Part shown: positions 26,856 through 36,259 of the stretch, one piece after another
Numbering within the stretch: the first letter of the stretch is position 1
How the letters are laid out: each line of letters starts with the position of its first letter
Source of the DNA: Olsenella uli
GTDB taxonomy: Bacteria; Actinomycetota; Coriobacteriia; Coriobacteriales; Atopobiaceae
DNA length: 61,062 nt
Direction: 5' to 3'
Assembly: GCF_901212655.1 (NCBI RefSeq)
Contig: NZ_CAAKON010000022.1
Coordinates: forward strand, 7 to 61,068
Program-made: the position numbers and the translations under genes
Notes under the pieces: generated by a model
Database searches by the model: none
The model's input: only the letters and a program-made list of their open reading frames with translations
What the model was told of the DNA's origin: nothing

Positions 26856-28253
26856 CTACCGAGCCTCGCGCTCCAGTCGGCGCTTGAGCTTGCGGCGGGC
26901 GCGGCACCAGCCGGTGAGATGCTGGAGCAGCATCTCGTCATCCACCGCCGTCAGACGCACGCGCCCGTAGCCAAGCGGAAGCGCCGGCATGAGGCGATTG
27001 GAGTGACGCAGACCCGTGCACGTAAAGGCCTCGACCAGCTTCTGGGGCGCAATGTCACAGGGCACCTCGGCAAGGCCGAGCTTGTCGAGCAGGGCATCTT
27101 GCGCAAAGACGAGTTCCACAAGATCCGTCTCGGGCGCCTGGTGCGCGGCCGCGAGGCGCGCAGAGATACGAAGGCCCTCCGCAAGCAGAGCCGCGTCCGT
27201 GGGGGCGCAGGGATCGCCGGAAGGCAGGCACGCCCTAAGCGCCCGGGCAAAGTCCCGCCCGTAGGCAAGACCCTGGCGAATGGCCACGGCGGAGGACGAC
27301 GCGGTGCGCGCGCGAGCCTTCGTGAGCTCGAGGAGCTCCTCGGTGAGACCATCTACCTCACCCGAAAGCACGGCGTCCGCGTGCAGGGCAAGCTCGGAGA
27401 AGCTACGCTCACCCGCCGTCACCGCACCGGCCACCATAACCGCGCGTCCCATCAGATTGCCCTCATTGGATGCGGAGAGATTGGCGGCCGCAAGATCGCA
27501 GACGAGCAGGCGCACGTTGCCGCGGGCGAGCACGAGGGCGGGTCCGTTCGGGACGTCGAGGGCGCGCGGGGTGACCGGGATGTCCACCATGCCGTCAAGC
27601 GTGGTGGGAACGGCTGCAAGCGCGCAGCCGCCGCACCAGGTAGAGGCCGCGAATACGCAGGCAGAAATCACATTCGCGTCGCCCACGGCAACCATGGCGT
27701 CATCGGCGTTAATGCCCGCCGCGTCAAGCTCGCGATAAAGCCCGGTTGCGACCTCGAGGGGACGAGCCGCCCTGCCGGACGGCAACATAGTATGCGTTAC
27801 GGCAAAGCCCACATCTACGAGCGAGCGGCGAACGCTCTCGACAAGCTCGGCGGAGACGTCCTCTCCCGAGACGAGCAGCGCAGCTCGGGGCTTGCCCACC
27901 GTTCCGCGAAGGTCCGTGCCAATGCGCTCGGCCGCCCCCACGCCCACCCGCATGTCGCACGCGCCGGTGCGCAGCGCCAGGGACTGCCTGCGAATCACCG
28001 GCGCCTCGACCTCTGCCTTGGCAGAAATAGGGGCCGGCTTCGCAGCGAGGCCATCAGAGGCCGGATCTGCCACCTCAGGCTTGGCATTGGCAGAGCCGGG
28101 CTCAGCAGCCTCGTCCCTGGCATCGTCGGCGGCAGATTCGGCCACCGCAGGCTTGGGCGCCACGGGAGCGGCAGCGGACTCAGGGGCCTCGGAAACCGTC
28201 GCAGCCCCAATGGCCTGCGAAGCATCCTCGACCGTCTTGTTCTCCTCGCTCAC
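26856..28253 (-). CDS. aroB: AroB-like protein (3-dehydroquinate synthase family) with divergent core
   Basis: This 465-residue protein is placed and ordered like 3-dehydroquinate synthase, the second shikimate-pathway enzyme, right after aroK. The GTG start overlaps the aroK stop (GTGA) and has GAGGGG upstream. The first 90 or so residues are Ala/Glu/Pro-rich and disordered. The core aligns with AroB at VAVGDANVISACVFAAS and ALAAVPTTLDGMVD. The canonical GGGVxGD, and DSSVGGK with its lysine, are replaced (VPTTLDGMVDIPVTPR). It is either a strongly diverged AroB or an inactive relative. The family is moderately sure; the activity is doubtful. Confidence 0.7.
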   Translation of the reverse strand: MSEENKTVEDASQAIGAATVSEAPESAAAPVAPKPAVAESAADDARDEAAEPGSANAKPEVADPASDGLAAKPAPISAKAEVEAPVIRRQSLALRTGACDMRVGVGAAERIGTDLRGTVGKPRAALLVSGEDVSAELVESVRRSLVDVGFAVTHTMLPSGRAARPLEVATGLYRELDAAGINADDAMVAVGDANVISACVFAASTWCGGCALAAVPTTLDGMVDIPVTPRALDVPNGPALVLARGNVRLLVCDLAAANLSASNEGNLMGRAVMVAGAVTAGERSFSELALHADAVLSGEVDGLTEELLELTKARARTASSSAVAIRQGLAYGRDFARALRACLPSGDPCAPTDAALLAEGLRISARLAAAHQAPETDLVELVFAQDALLDKLGLAEVPCDIAPQKLVEAFTCTGLRHSNRLMPALPLGYGRVRLTAVDDEMLLQHLTGWCRARRKLKRRLEREAR

Positions 28254-29167
28254 AGCAGTCCCCTCTCCCAAAGCAGCTCGCCCACCTCATAGGCCACCTG
28301 CTCGAATGATTTTCCAGAGATTTTCACGCGATAGTCGCACGCCTTCTCATAGAGAGGCCGGCGATGCGCATAGAGGGCACGCGCATGCTCGCGATCTCCC
28401 AGGTCCGGCCGCTTGTCAGGGCGGCGAATCTGGCGCAGCGAGTCCTCGAGCGTGCCATCGAGGAAGACCACGTGACCCATCTCGCGCATGATTCGCATGT
28501 TCTCGGGACGCTCGATGACACCACCCCCGCAGCTCACGAGCATGCCACGCCGTTCGCGCAGGCTCTCGAGAGCGCGTGTCTCGGCGTCGCGAAACGCCTC
28601 CTCGCCCTTGGTGGCAAAGATGCGCGTCACAGTTGCGTGCAGCTCGCGCTCCACCATGTGGTCGACGTCAATAAACCGCCGGTGGAACATGTTGCCGAGG
28701 TTTCTGGCCACCGTGGTTTTGCCAGCACCAAGGAACCCGATGAAGAAGACGTGGTCGCAACCACGATGGGCAGCCTTGTTGCGAGCCGGACCCCTGCGCA
28801 TGCCCGGCTTCGGACGAGGTTCAGCGGGCTTATGCTCGGCCTGGCCCTTGTTCCTGTGCCCGTTGGCGCCCTTCCGCCGACGCTCGTCCTGGCGCCTGCG
28901 GCTGCTCTCGCCCTGGCTCCTCCGGCCGCCTTCTTCCTGGCGTCCGCACTCATCCCGGCGGTCCCGACGTACCCGTCCGCCTTCGTCCTGGCGCTGACGA
29001 TCGCGCTCGCCCTGAGGTTTACGAGGCTGCGTTTCAGGCGTCTGCGACGCATGTGCGCGCGTGCCAGACTTGGACGGGGCCTGCGCGCCGAGCGGGCCGG
29101 AAGCAGCTGCGGGCTGCGCGCCACGCTTGCCCCGCGAACGCCTCCTGGAACCACCGTGCCTTGCCAT
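28250..29167 (-). CDS. aroK: Shikimate kinase with long basic N-terminal extension
   Basis: The C-terminal 170 residues are a shikimate kinase, which phosphorylates shikimate with ATP. They show the Walker A motif FIGFLGAGKTTVARNLG, FIDVDHMVE with the substrate-binding Asp, the CGGGVIERPEN loop and RRPDKRPDL in the lid. The first 135 residues are highly basic and low-complexity, rich in Arg, Gln, Glu and Gly, and are not part of the family. The ATG at 29167 has GGGGAG upstream. It overlaps aroB by four bases, and the pair is surely co-translated. Confidence 0.92.
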   Translation of the reverse strand: MARHGGSRRRSRGKRGAQPAAASGPLGAQAPSKSGTRAHASQTPETQPRKPQGERDRQRQDEGGRVRRDRRDECGRQEEGGRRSQGESSRRRQDERRRKGANGHRNKGQAEHKPAEPRPKPGMRRGPARNKAAHRGCDHVFFIGFLGAGKTTVARNLGNMFHRRFIDVDHMVERELHATVTRIFATKGEEAFRDAETRALESLRERRGMLVSCGGGVIERPENMRIMREMGHVVFLDGTLEDSLRQIRRPDKRPDLGDREHARALYAHRRPLYEKACDYRVKISGKSFEQVAYEVGELLWERGLL

Positions 29168-29369
29168 CGCGCATCTCCCCCACAGACTCGAAAACAAACG
29201 AGAGAGATTCTAGCAACAAGGAGCCGCTAGGCACTCATGACAACGACTTCGCGAAGGCTCCCGAGGTTCCCCATGCCACCTCAAACGAGGTCAGCCCATG
29301 GCGGTGTGGCCGCGCTTCCCAGCCGAGTGCGGACCCATGCCCGCACAAGCGCCCCTCGGCTAGCGCCGC

Positions 29370-29819
29370 CTATATCAGCGCAGCCGCGCCCACCACGAAG
29401 AACGCCACCGTAAGCCAGGGCGCCATGGGAAAGGTCCTCCTGCGCCGTGCAATCGCACACGCGGCGCCCGCAAGACAGGCGACCACGAGGCCATAGAAGA
29501 CAAGCGGCCCGAGCATGCAGGCCCAGGCGGCGACGTACTTGACGTCCCCCAGGCCCACGAAGGCTCGGCCGGCAACCCGGCGCGCAATCAGCTCCGCGGA
29601 GCCACCCAACACCGCAACGCCCGCGGCCGTCACCAGGCAGAGCGCCGGCGGCGGCACGCTCCCGGCAAAAACCTCCCAGAACGCACGGGCCACCTGCAGC
29701 ACGAGACCGCAGGTGGCTACAAGCACACAACACAAGTTGGGAATCACACGCCGGCGCACGTCCGTCACAGACGCCCACGCGCCAAGGGCAACAAGGCACA
29801 CGCCCAACGCGGCGATCAC
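29370..29819 (-). CDS. A24 family prepilin peptidase
   Basis: This 149-residue membrane protein belongs to the type IV prepilin peptidase family (short CpaA/TadV-like form). The two active-site aspartates are in SVTDVRRRVIPN near the N-terminus and in FVGLGDVKYVAAW. About five hydrophobic segments are visible. The GTG start overlaps the yqeG stop (GTGA). It would process type IV or Tad-type prepilins, but no such pilin gene is in the window, so its substrate must lie elsewhere. The 200 bases after it hold no gene. Confidence 0.85.
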   Translation of the reverse strand: MIAALGVCLVALGAWASVTDVRRRVIPNLCCVLVATCGLVLQVARAFWEVFAGSVPPPALCLVTAAGVAVLGGSAELIARRVAGRAFVGLGDVKYVAAWACMLGPLVFYGLVVACLAGAACAIARRRRTFPMAPWLTVAFFVVGAAALI

Positions 29820-30301
29820 TTTCTGCCTGCGATGAGTCGCTCAAACACGCGGAAGATGTGCGTGTACCACAGGTCGGTTGTGCTCTGGGGGTCCACAAGG
29901 ATCGTGCGGACGCCCGCGAGGTTGCCCGCCACGACGTCAGTGAAGACCTGGTCGCCGATAAGCACGGCCTCCGCAGGCTTGGCCCCCACGAGTCCCAGGG
30001 CCCGTCGCACCGCAAACGGCGCCGGCTTCATCGCGTGATGCACCACCCGCACACCAAGCTCTGCCGCACTCGCCTCCACCTCGTTCGTGTGGAAGTTGTT
30101 CGAGACCATGCACAGCTTGATGCCAGCACCTCGAGCCTCGTCCAGCCAGGCCGTCACCTCGGGCGGAGCCGCCTTCGTGTCCCGTGGGACCACCGTGTTG
30201 TCTCGGTCGAACAGGACGCAGGAGATCCCCGCGTCCTGGAGCTCTCGTACGCTCACGTCCGTGATGGCGCGCTCGGCGCGCGTGGGCTTGAGGACAGGCA
30301 T
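29816..30301 (-). CDS. yqeG: YqeG family HAD-type phosphatase
   Basis: This 161-residue protein is a HAD phosphatase of the YqeG (IIIA) group. Motif I reads VLFDRDNTVV with both aspartates, motif II MVSNN, and motif III/IV KPAPFAVRRAL with AVLIGDQVFTDV. Related enzymes dephosphorylate small phosphate esters; the substrate here is unknown. The ATG at 30301 follows the mltG stop by one base, with AGGGG five bases before it inside mltG. Confidence 0.9.
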   Translation of the reverse strand: MPVLKPTRAERAITDVSVRELQDAGISCVLFDRDNTVVPRDTKAAPPEVTAWLDEARGAGIKLCMVSNNFHTNEVEASAAELGVRVVHHAMKPAPFAVRRALGLVGAKPAEAVLIGDQVFTDVVAGNLAGVRTILVDPQSTTDLWYTHIFRVFERLIAGRK

Positions 30302-30302
30302 G

Positions 30303-31607
30303 CTACCCCTGGGTCTTGGCGGCCTCGATGGCCTGGAGGTGCTCGTCATACGTGGGCGAGAACCACTCGTCGGTCTGGGTGATGTAGAAGTACAGGTAGT
30401 TGGTGTCTGCCGGCGCCATCGCGGCCTGGATGGACTCCATGGAGGGCGAGCAGATGGGCGTGGGCGTGAGGCCCTGGTTGAGGTAGGTGTTGTACGGGCT
30501 CGCGGTCTTGAGGTCGTCGGCCGTGACCTCCCCGCCCGTCACGTACATCATCGTGGCATCGCTCTGCAGCGCCATCCCCTGCTTGAGACGGTTGTAGAAG
30601 GTCGAGGAGACCTTGGGACGCTGGTCGGACGTAATGGCTTCGCGCTCCACAATCGACGCGAGCTTGAGGATGTCGTAGTCGCTCATGTCGATGCCGTAAC
30701 GGTTCTTGATGGTGGCCTCTGCGGAGGAGAAGTCGAGCGAGGCCACGTCCTTGTTGTACTGGTCGAGCATGGCGCGGATCACGGTGTCTGCCGTGAGGTC
30801 CCCGGCACTCGAGAAGTCATAGGTCTTGGGACAGAGGAAGCCCTCGAGCGAGTCGTCCTGCGCGTCTGCCAAGAACGGGTAGTCCGCGGCGTAGTTGGAC
30901 GCCTTCGCCTGGGCGAGGAAGTCGTCGGAGGAGATGCCGAGCCCGCTCTGGACCGCCGCCGCCGTTTGGGTGACGCTGAGGCCCTCGGGAATCGTCACCG
31001 TCTTGGCCGTGGAGTTGGGACCCTTCGTGAGCTGGGAGATGATGTCATCCAGACCCTGGCCCACCGTAAAGACGTACGCACCGCTCTTGATGGCGGAGTC
31101 TGCCTTCTGCCTCCGCGCCTCGGTCACGAACTCGTCCGAGTCGGCCACCACGCCGCTGTCCTTGAGGGCGTTGCCAACCGCGATGGCACCGGAGCCCTCG
31201 GGGATGACGACCTCGACGCGCTCGCCCTGGTTGGGCAGCTCGGTCTGCGCGGCATCCCCGCCAAAGAACGTGGGGATGATGAAGACGAAAACCAGCGCCA
31301 GCACCACGAGGATGGCAACAACGCCACCCAGAATGGGGCCGAGGTGGTTGGAGTGACCGCCGCGGGCGCGGTGGGCTCGCTGGGCGCGGGTGTGCGGCGT
31401 CGCGAGCTTGGTCATGCCCGTGGCGCCAGGACTCACGGCACGCCTGGATGCCGCCGGGCGCCTGCCGTGGGAGACGGAGGCCGCCGGGCGGCGAGGCGTG
31501 GCCACCGGACGAGCACGATGTGCGGAGGCCTGGCTGCGATTGCTGGCTGTACGACCGCTACCTGCGGCGAAATGGGAACCCTGGCGGCGCCTCGGTGTCT
31601 CTGCCAT
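30303..31607 (-). CDS. mltG: Endolytic murein transglycosylase MltG
   Basis: This 434-residue membrane protein cuts nascent peptidoglycan strands. It has a basic cytoplasmic N-terminus of about 95 residues, one membrane helix (about 96-115), a LysM-like segment and the YceG catalytic domain with the active glutamate in LASIVEREA. YPFLADAQDDSLEGFLCPKTY and MALQSDATMMYV are also typical. The ATG at 31607 lies inside the ruvX stop region with GGGGG upstream. It belongs to the alaS–ruvX–mltG–yqeG series. Confidence 0.95.
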   Translation of the reverse strand: MAETPRRRQGSHFAAGSGRTASNRSQASAHRARPVATPRRPAASVSHGRRPAASRRAVSPGATGMTKLATPHTRAQRAHRARGGHSNHLGPILGGVVAILVVLALVFVFIIPTFFGGDAAQTELPNQGERVEVVIPEGSGAIAVGNALKDSGVVADSDEFVTEARRQKADSAIKSGAYVFTVGQGLDDIISQLTKGPNSTAKTVTIPEGLSVTQTAAAVQSGLGISSDDFLAQAKASNYAADYPFLADAQDDSLEGFLCPKTYDFSSAGDLTADTVIRAMLDQYNKDVASLDFSSAEATIKNRYGIDMSDYDILKLASIVEREAITSDQRPKVSSTFYNRLKQGMALQSDATMMYVTGGEVTADDLKTASPYNTYLNQGLTPTPICSPSMESIQAAMAPADTNYLYFYITQTDEWFSPTYDEHLQAIEAAKTQG

Positions 31608-31609
31608 CG

Positions 31610-32044
31610 CTACCCCCTTGCCGCGTCGTCTTGGGAGCGACGCGCGTCGAGCCACGCCTGCAGAAAGAGCGAGGCGGCAACCATATCAACCTTGCCGCGC
31701 ATGTCGCGCTCGCGCAGGCCCTCTTCCCTGAGAATACGCTTCGCCTCCGCCGAGGAAAGCCGCTCGTCGGCAAACTCCAGCGGAAGGTCGCAGGCGTCGG
31801 CTATCTGCTTGGCCTGAGCCATGAGGCGCTCCGCCTGCGGGCCGTCCTCGCCTGAAAGGGTCTGGGGACGGCCGCAGACGAGCACGCCGGGCTCGTAGTC
31901 CTCGAGGATGCGTCGGAAGGTCTTTGCGTGGCCGAGCACCTCGGCCGCCGGCAGTACCTTCACCGGGCTTGCGATGCGCCCGGAGGCGTCGCTCGCCGCG
32001 ATGCCCACGCGCACCTCGCCTATGTCCAGAGCCAGGGCCCTCAC
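31610..32044 (-). CDS. ruvX: Pre-16S rRNA nuclease / Holliday junction resolvase-like RuvX (YqgF)
   Basis: This 144-residue RNase H-fold protein starts RALALDIGEVRVGIAASD, which carries the first acidic active-site residue. It continues with VLVCGRPQTLSGEDG and FADERLSSAEAKRIL. YqgF proteins trim the 5' end of 16S rRNA and resemble resolvases. The GTG start lies nine bases after the alaS stop. It is co-transcribed with alaS and mltG. Confidence 0.94.
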   Translation of the reverse strand: MRALALDIGEVRVGIAASDASGRIASPVKVLPAAEVLGHAKTFRRILEDYEPGVLVCGRPQTLSGEDGPQAERLMAQAKQIADACDLPLEFADERLSSAEAKRILREEGLRERDMRGKVDMVAASLFLQAWLDARRSQDDAARG

Positions 32045-32053
32045 GCGTGGCGC

Positions 32054-34711
32054 CTAGGAGAGCAGCTCGCGGGCGGCAGCCAGCGCGGCGTCGATGCCCG
32101 CGGCATCCTTGCCGCCGGCCTGGGCCATGTTCGGGCGTCCGCCGCCCTTGCCGCCCACGTGACCGGCCGCGGCGCGCACCACGTCGCCCGCCTTGAAGCC
32201 GGCGGAGACGGCCTCCTCTGTGGCGGCCGCGAGCAGCGCGACCTTGCCCTCGGGCGTGGCGGTGGCCAGCACGCAGGCAACCGGGCCGGCGACCTTGTCG
32301 CGAATGGTGTCCCAAACGCTGCGGAGGTCTGCGGCCTCCATGCCGTCCAGGCGCGCCACGACGGCCTTGTAGCCAGAGAGCTCGAGCGCGGAGTCGATAG
32401 CCTCGGACACGCCGCCGGCGGCACCGCCGGTGAGGGCGCACTTGAGCTTCTGCTCGGCGTCACGCAGGTTGCCCTTGAGGTCCTCGATGCGGCTCACGGC
32501 ATCCTCGGGACGGCACTTGAGCTCGGCAGACACTGCGTCGAGGGCATCGTTGCGCTCGTCGAGCCAGGAGAGGGCGCCCAGGCTCGTGACGGCCTCGATG
32601 CGGCGGACGTTGGAGCCCGTGGAGGACTCGGAGACGATCTTGAAGAGGCCCAGCTCGGCGGTGTTGCGGGCATGCGTGCCGCCGCAGAGCTCGCGGCTGA
32701 AGGGCTTGTCCTCAGTGCCGGCGGAGACCACGCGCACCACGTCGCCATACTTCTCGCCAAAGAGCGCCACGGCGCCGGAGGCCTTGGCCTCCTCGATGCC
32801 CATGACGGCCGTGACGACCGGCTTGGTGGCGAAGATCTCGACGTTCACGAGGTCCTCGACCTCGTGCAACTGCTCGGCCGTGCAGGCCTCGAAGTGCGTG
32901 AAGTCAAAGCGCAGACGCTCGTCGTCCACGAGCGAGCCGGCCTGGGAGACGTGGTCGCCCAGGACCTGCTTGAGCGCGGCGTCCAGCAGGTGCGTGGCCG
33001 TGTGGTTGCGGCGGATGAGCTCGCGACGGTGCGCGTCGATGGCGGCGACGAGCGTGTCGCCCACCGCGAGCGCGCCCTCGACGACCTTCGCCGTGTGGGC
33101 GTAGAGGCCGTTGTGGGCCTTGGTGTCTGTCACCTCGACGGAGACGCCCTCGCCCTCGAGCGTGCCGGTGTCGCCCACCTGCCCGCCCATCTCGGCATAG
33201 AACGGCGTGCGGTCGAGCACGACCTCGACCTCGTCGCCCGCCTCGGCGCACTCGACGGAGGCGCCGTCCTTCACGAGGGCGAGCACGTGGACGCCCTCGA
33301 GCTCGTTGTGGTCATAGCCGTCGAACTCCGTGGCGGGAAGCTCGTCGGAGAGAGCCACCCATACGTCGTTGAAGCTGCCCCAGGCGTCGCCCTCGGCGGC
33401 CGCGCGGGCGCGGGCCTTCTGCTCGTCCATGCAGCGCTGGAACTCGTCCATGTCCACGTCGTGGCCGGCGGCGGAGGCAATCTCCACCGTAAGGTCGATG
33501 GGGAAGCCGTAGGTGTCGTGCAGGGTGAAGGCGCGCTCGCCGGAGAGCGTGGCACCCTCGGCAAGCTCGGCCAGGGCCTCGTCCAGGTAGGCGCGACCGG
33601 TCTCGAGGGTGGCGCCGAAGCGCTCCTCCTCGGCGTTTACGATGCCCTTGACGAGTGCCACCTTCTCGAGGAGCTCGGGGTAGGCGTCGCCCATGAGGCG
33701 GTTGACCTCATCGATGAACTGCTCGAGGAAGGCACCCTCGATGCCCAGCAGGCGGCCGTGGAAGACGGCGCGGCGCAGCAGGCGGCGCAGCACGTATCCG
33801 CGGCCCTCGTTGCCGGGCAGGACGCCGTCGGCGATGAGGAAGTCCACGGCGCGGGCGGCGTCGGCAATGATGCGCAGGCTCACGCTGGGGCCCTCGTAGC
33901 TGGTGCGGCCGTAGGTCTTGCCGCAGATCTTCTCCCCCAGGGCGATGAGGCCCTGCATGAGGTCACCATCGTAGTTAGAGCTGGCGTGCTGCATGATGGC
34001 AGCCATGCGCTCCAGGCCCATGCCCGTATCGAGGTTGCGGTGGGGCAGCTCGGGCATCGAGCCGTCCTCCTGGCGATCGTACTGGGTGAACACAAGGTTC
34101 CAGAACTCGAGGTAGCGGTCGCAGTCGCAGCCGGGCGCGCAGTCAGGCGAGCCGCAGCCAAACTCCTCGCCCTGGTCGTAGTAGATCTCGGAGCAGGGAC
34201 CGCAGGGGCCGGTGGGGCCGGCGGCCCAGAAGTTGTCGTCCTCGCCGAGGCGGGAGATGTGGTCTGCCGCCACGCCCAGGGAGCGCCAGACGTCGAAGGT
34301 CTCGTCGTCGTCCGTGAAGACGGTGAAGTAAAGGCGGTCAACCGGCAGCTTGAAGACCTTGGTGATGAGCTCGAAGGCCCAGGCGCAGGCCTGCTGCTTG
34401 GAGACGCCGCCAAAGGAGAAGTCGCCGAGCATCTCAAAGAAGGAAAGGTGACGGCCATCGGAGCCGATGACGTCGATGTCGTTGGTGCGCACGCACTTCT
34501 GGCAGGAGCAGGCGCCGATCTCCTTCATCGTCTTCTTGCCCTGGTAATACTCCTTGAACTGGTTCATGCCGGCGTTGGCAAGCAGCAGCGAGGGATCATC
34601 GGGCACGAGCGAGGAGCTGGGGTAGAGCTTCAGCCCGCGCTCCTCGAAGAAGCCGAGGAACGCCGAGCGAATCTCGGCGGTGGTCATGGTTGGAAAGTCT
34701 GCGGCGCTCAT
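32054..34711 (-). CDS. alaS: Alanyl-tRNA synthetase
   Basis: This 885-residue class II synthetase charges tRNA-Ala. The N-terminal catalytic domain shows [13 protein letters not shown] and LGDFSFGG. A Cys-rich insert follows [18 protein letters not shown]. The editing domain has [12 protein letters not shown] and the zinc-site CGGTHARNT, and the C-Ala domain ends with [15 protein letters not shown]. Length is normal. The ATG at 34711 has GGGGAG five bases upstream. A promoter candidate is at 34786-34813. I see no T-box-like leader. Confidence 0.97.
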   Translation of the reverse strand: MSAADFPTMTTAEIRSAFLGFFEERGLKLYPSSSLVPDDPSLLLANAGMNQFKEYYQGKKTMKEIGACSCQKCVRTNDIDVIGSDGRHLSFFEMLGDFSFGGVSKQQACAWAFELITKVFKLPVDRLYFTVFTDDDETFDVWRSLGVAADHISRLGEDDNFWAAGPTGPCGPCSEIYYDQGEEFGCGSPDCAPGCDCDRYLEFWNLVFTQYDRQEDGSMPELPHRNLDTGMGLERMAAIMQHASSNYDGDLMQGLIALGEKICGKTYGRTSYEGPSVSLRIIADAARAVDFLIADGVLPGNEGRGYVLRRLLRRAVFHGRLLGIEGAFLEQFIDEVNRLMGDAYPELLEKVALVKGIVNAEEERFGATLETGRAYLDEALAELAEGATLSGERAFTLHDTYGFPIDLTVEIASAAGHDVDMDEFQRCMDEQKARARAAAEGDAWGSFNDVWVALSDELPATEFDGYDHNELEGVHVLALVKDGASVECAEAGDEVEVVLDRTPFYAEMGGQVGDTGTLEGEGVSVEVTDTKAHNGLYAHTAKVVEGALAVGDTLVAAIDAHRRELIRRNHTATHLLDAALKQVLGDHVSQAGSLVDDERLRFDFTHFEACTAEQLHEVEDLVNVEIFATKPVVTAVMGIEEAKASGAVALFGEKYGDVVRVVSAGTEDKPFSRELCGGTHARNTAELGLFKIVSESSTGSNVRRIEAVTSLGALSWLDERNDALDAVSAELKCRPEDAVSRIEDLKGNLRDAEQKLKCALTGGAAGGVSEAIDSALELSGYKAVVARLDGMEAADLRSVWDTIRDKVAGPVACVLATATPEGKVALLAAATEEAVSAGFKAGDVVRAAAGHVGGKGGGRPNMAQAGGKDAAGIDAALAAARELLS

Positions 34712-34785
34712 AGGTCTCCCCTGCGGCTCGGTTCATCCCCCGGCGGCGCGGCCGCGCGGGAGCTACGTTCTGTTCAAACCGAATC

Positions 34786-34813
34786 AGTGTACTACGGCAC
34801 CGCGGCGGGGCAA
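34786..34813 (-). promoter_or_regulatory. Promoter of the alaS operon
   Basis: On the minus strand TTGCCC and TACACT are separated by 16 bases, giving a start about 70 bases before alaS. The -35 box overlaps the T-run of the terminator coming from the threonine dehydratase gene. Confidence 0.55.
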
Positions 34814-34850
34814 AAAGCAGGCGCCCGCCCACACGCGAACTCCGCGCCTG
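34812..34850 (-). terminator. Terminator after the threonine dehydratase remnant
   Basis: On the minus strand CAGGCGC pairs with GCGCCTG across a 19-base loop and is followed by CTTTTTGC. It lies about 90 bases past the stop of the ilvA-type gene. Confidence 0.65.
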
Positions 34851-34937
34851 TGGACGGGCGTCCGGCGTCACCAGACGGCGCACGGCGCATCGCGAGCGGC
34901 ATGCCACGTCGCAAGCAACACGCCGACCGCGCGGCTG

Positions 34938-35972
34938 CTACAGCGACGTCTGGACCACCGAGGGGCCAAAGCCGGCGGCCTCGAGCGCGGCGATGATCTG
35001 GGCCTTGTGCTCCTCGCCGTAGGCTTCGATGGTGGTAGGCAGCTCCACGGCGGCGTTGCGGTTGGTGCTCACGAACTGGTTGTGCTCGAGCTTGATCACG
35101 TTGCCGCTCTGCTCGGCGATAATGCTCGCCACCTTCACGAGCATGCCCGGACGGTCCGGCAGGAGCACGCTCACCGTGAAGATGCGACCGCGGCGGATGA
35201 GGCCGTGCTGCACCACCGAGCTCATCGTGATGACGTCCATGTTGCCGCCGGAGAGGATCGACACCACGCGCTTGTTCTCCGCCGGCAGGTGCTTGAGCGC
35301 GGCCACCGTGAGCAGGCCGGAGTTCTCGACGATCATCTTGTGGTTCTCGACCATGTCGAGGAAGGCCACCACGAGCTCCGCGTCATCCACGAGGATGACG
35401 TCGTCGAGGCTCTGCTCGAGGTACGGGTAGACCCTGTCGCCCACCTCGAGGACGGCCGTGCCATCGGCAATGGTGTTTGCCGAGGGCAGGCGCACGGGAT
35501 GGCCCGCGTCGAGCGCGGCCGTGAGGCTGGGGGCGCCCGACGGCTCCACGCCGATGACCTTGACCTTGGGGTTGTACTGCTTCACGAAGGTCGAGACGCC
35601 CGTGGCGAGACCGCCGCCGCCCACAGGCACGAGGATGACGTCCACGAGCGGCAGCTCCTGGACGATCTCCATGGCGATGGTGCCCTGGCCCGTGGCAACA
35701 ACGGGGTCGTTGAAGGGATGCACGAAGGTGAGGCCGCGCCCCTCGGCAAGCTGGAGGGCGTAGTCGCAGGCCTCGTCGTAGACGTCACCCTTGAGGACGA
35801 CCTCGGCGCCGTAGGCCTTCGTGCGCTCCACCTTGTTCTCCGGCTTGAGCCAGACGCGGTTGCCGCAGGCGGCGGAGAAGCTGGGGCTCTCGATGAGCTT
35901 GGTGTCCTGGGTGACCTCGCGGACCTTCTCGGAGGCCTCCTCAAAGGCCTCAAGCGTGAGCATGTCTGCCAT
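34938..35972 (-). pseudogene. ilvA: Threonine dehydratase with internal deletion of the PLP-binding region
   Basis: The reading frame encodes 344 residues and looks like a short threonine dehydratase with a C-terminal ACT domain ([20 protein letters not shown]). The ATG at 35972 has AGGAG six bases upstream. The N-terminus aligns up to RVWLKPEN, then jumps directly to [16 protein letters not shown]. In intact enzymes about 62 residues lie between, including the S/Y-F/Y-K-I-R-G-A motif with the PLP lysine and the AGNHAQG loop. The deletion junction is at about 35834/35835 and keeps the frame. The glycine loop [11 protein letters not shown] remains. Without the lysine it cannot deaminate threonine, so I class it as a pseudogene despite the open frame. 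Confidence 0.85.
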
Positions 35973-36014
35973 GGCGGCTCCTATCATGCGGGCGGGTTTC
36001 ACGCGAATTGGTTC

Positions 36015-36167
36015 GAGGCCGGCTCGCTCACGCTCGAGGTGTCCGACGACGAGCTCGCCCGGCGCCGCGCTGCCTGGCAGCCGCCCGCACCCAAGTACAC
36101 CCACGGCGTGCCCTCGCGCTACGCGAAGCTCGTCACGTCCGCAGACAAGGGGGCTTACCTCTCATGA
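36015..36167 (+). pseudogene. ilvD: C-terminal remnant of dihydroxy-acid dehydratase (ilvD)
   Basis: About 50 codons on the plus strand, ending with TGA at 36165-36167, match the extreme C-terminus of Ilv[18 protein letters not shown], then [18 protein letters not shown] and SADKGA. Everything upstream, including the Fe-S cysteines and substrate site, is missing. The sequence before it is the start region of the opposite-strand ilvA. It sits immediately upstream of ilvB, as ilvD does in many ilv operons, so most of the gene was lost in place. Confidence 0.8.
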
Positions 36168-36259
36168 TGACGCTCGAGGAACGGCTCGACCGCAAGCGCT
36201 GCGCAATCGAGGGCCATCCCTTTGGCCTCGGCAGCAACACGGAGCACGAGGGAAAGACC

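Noticed and set aside
14900..26856. Pilus locus as an integrated island bounded by the tRNA fragment
   Set aside because: The geometry is wrong: a tRNA 3' fragment in this orientation would close an element on the higher-coordinate side, and no integrase or second fragment is seen.
31928..34996. Plus-strand open frame of 1,022 codons opposite alaS
   Set aside because: It is a shadow of alaS; the alanyl-tRNA synthetase reading is unambiguous.
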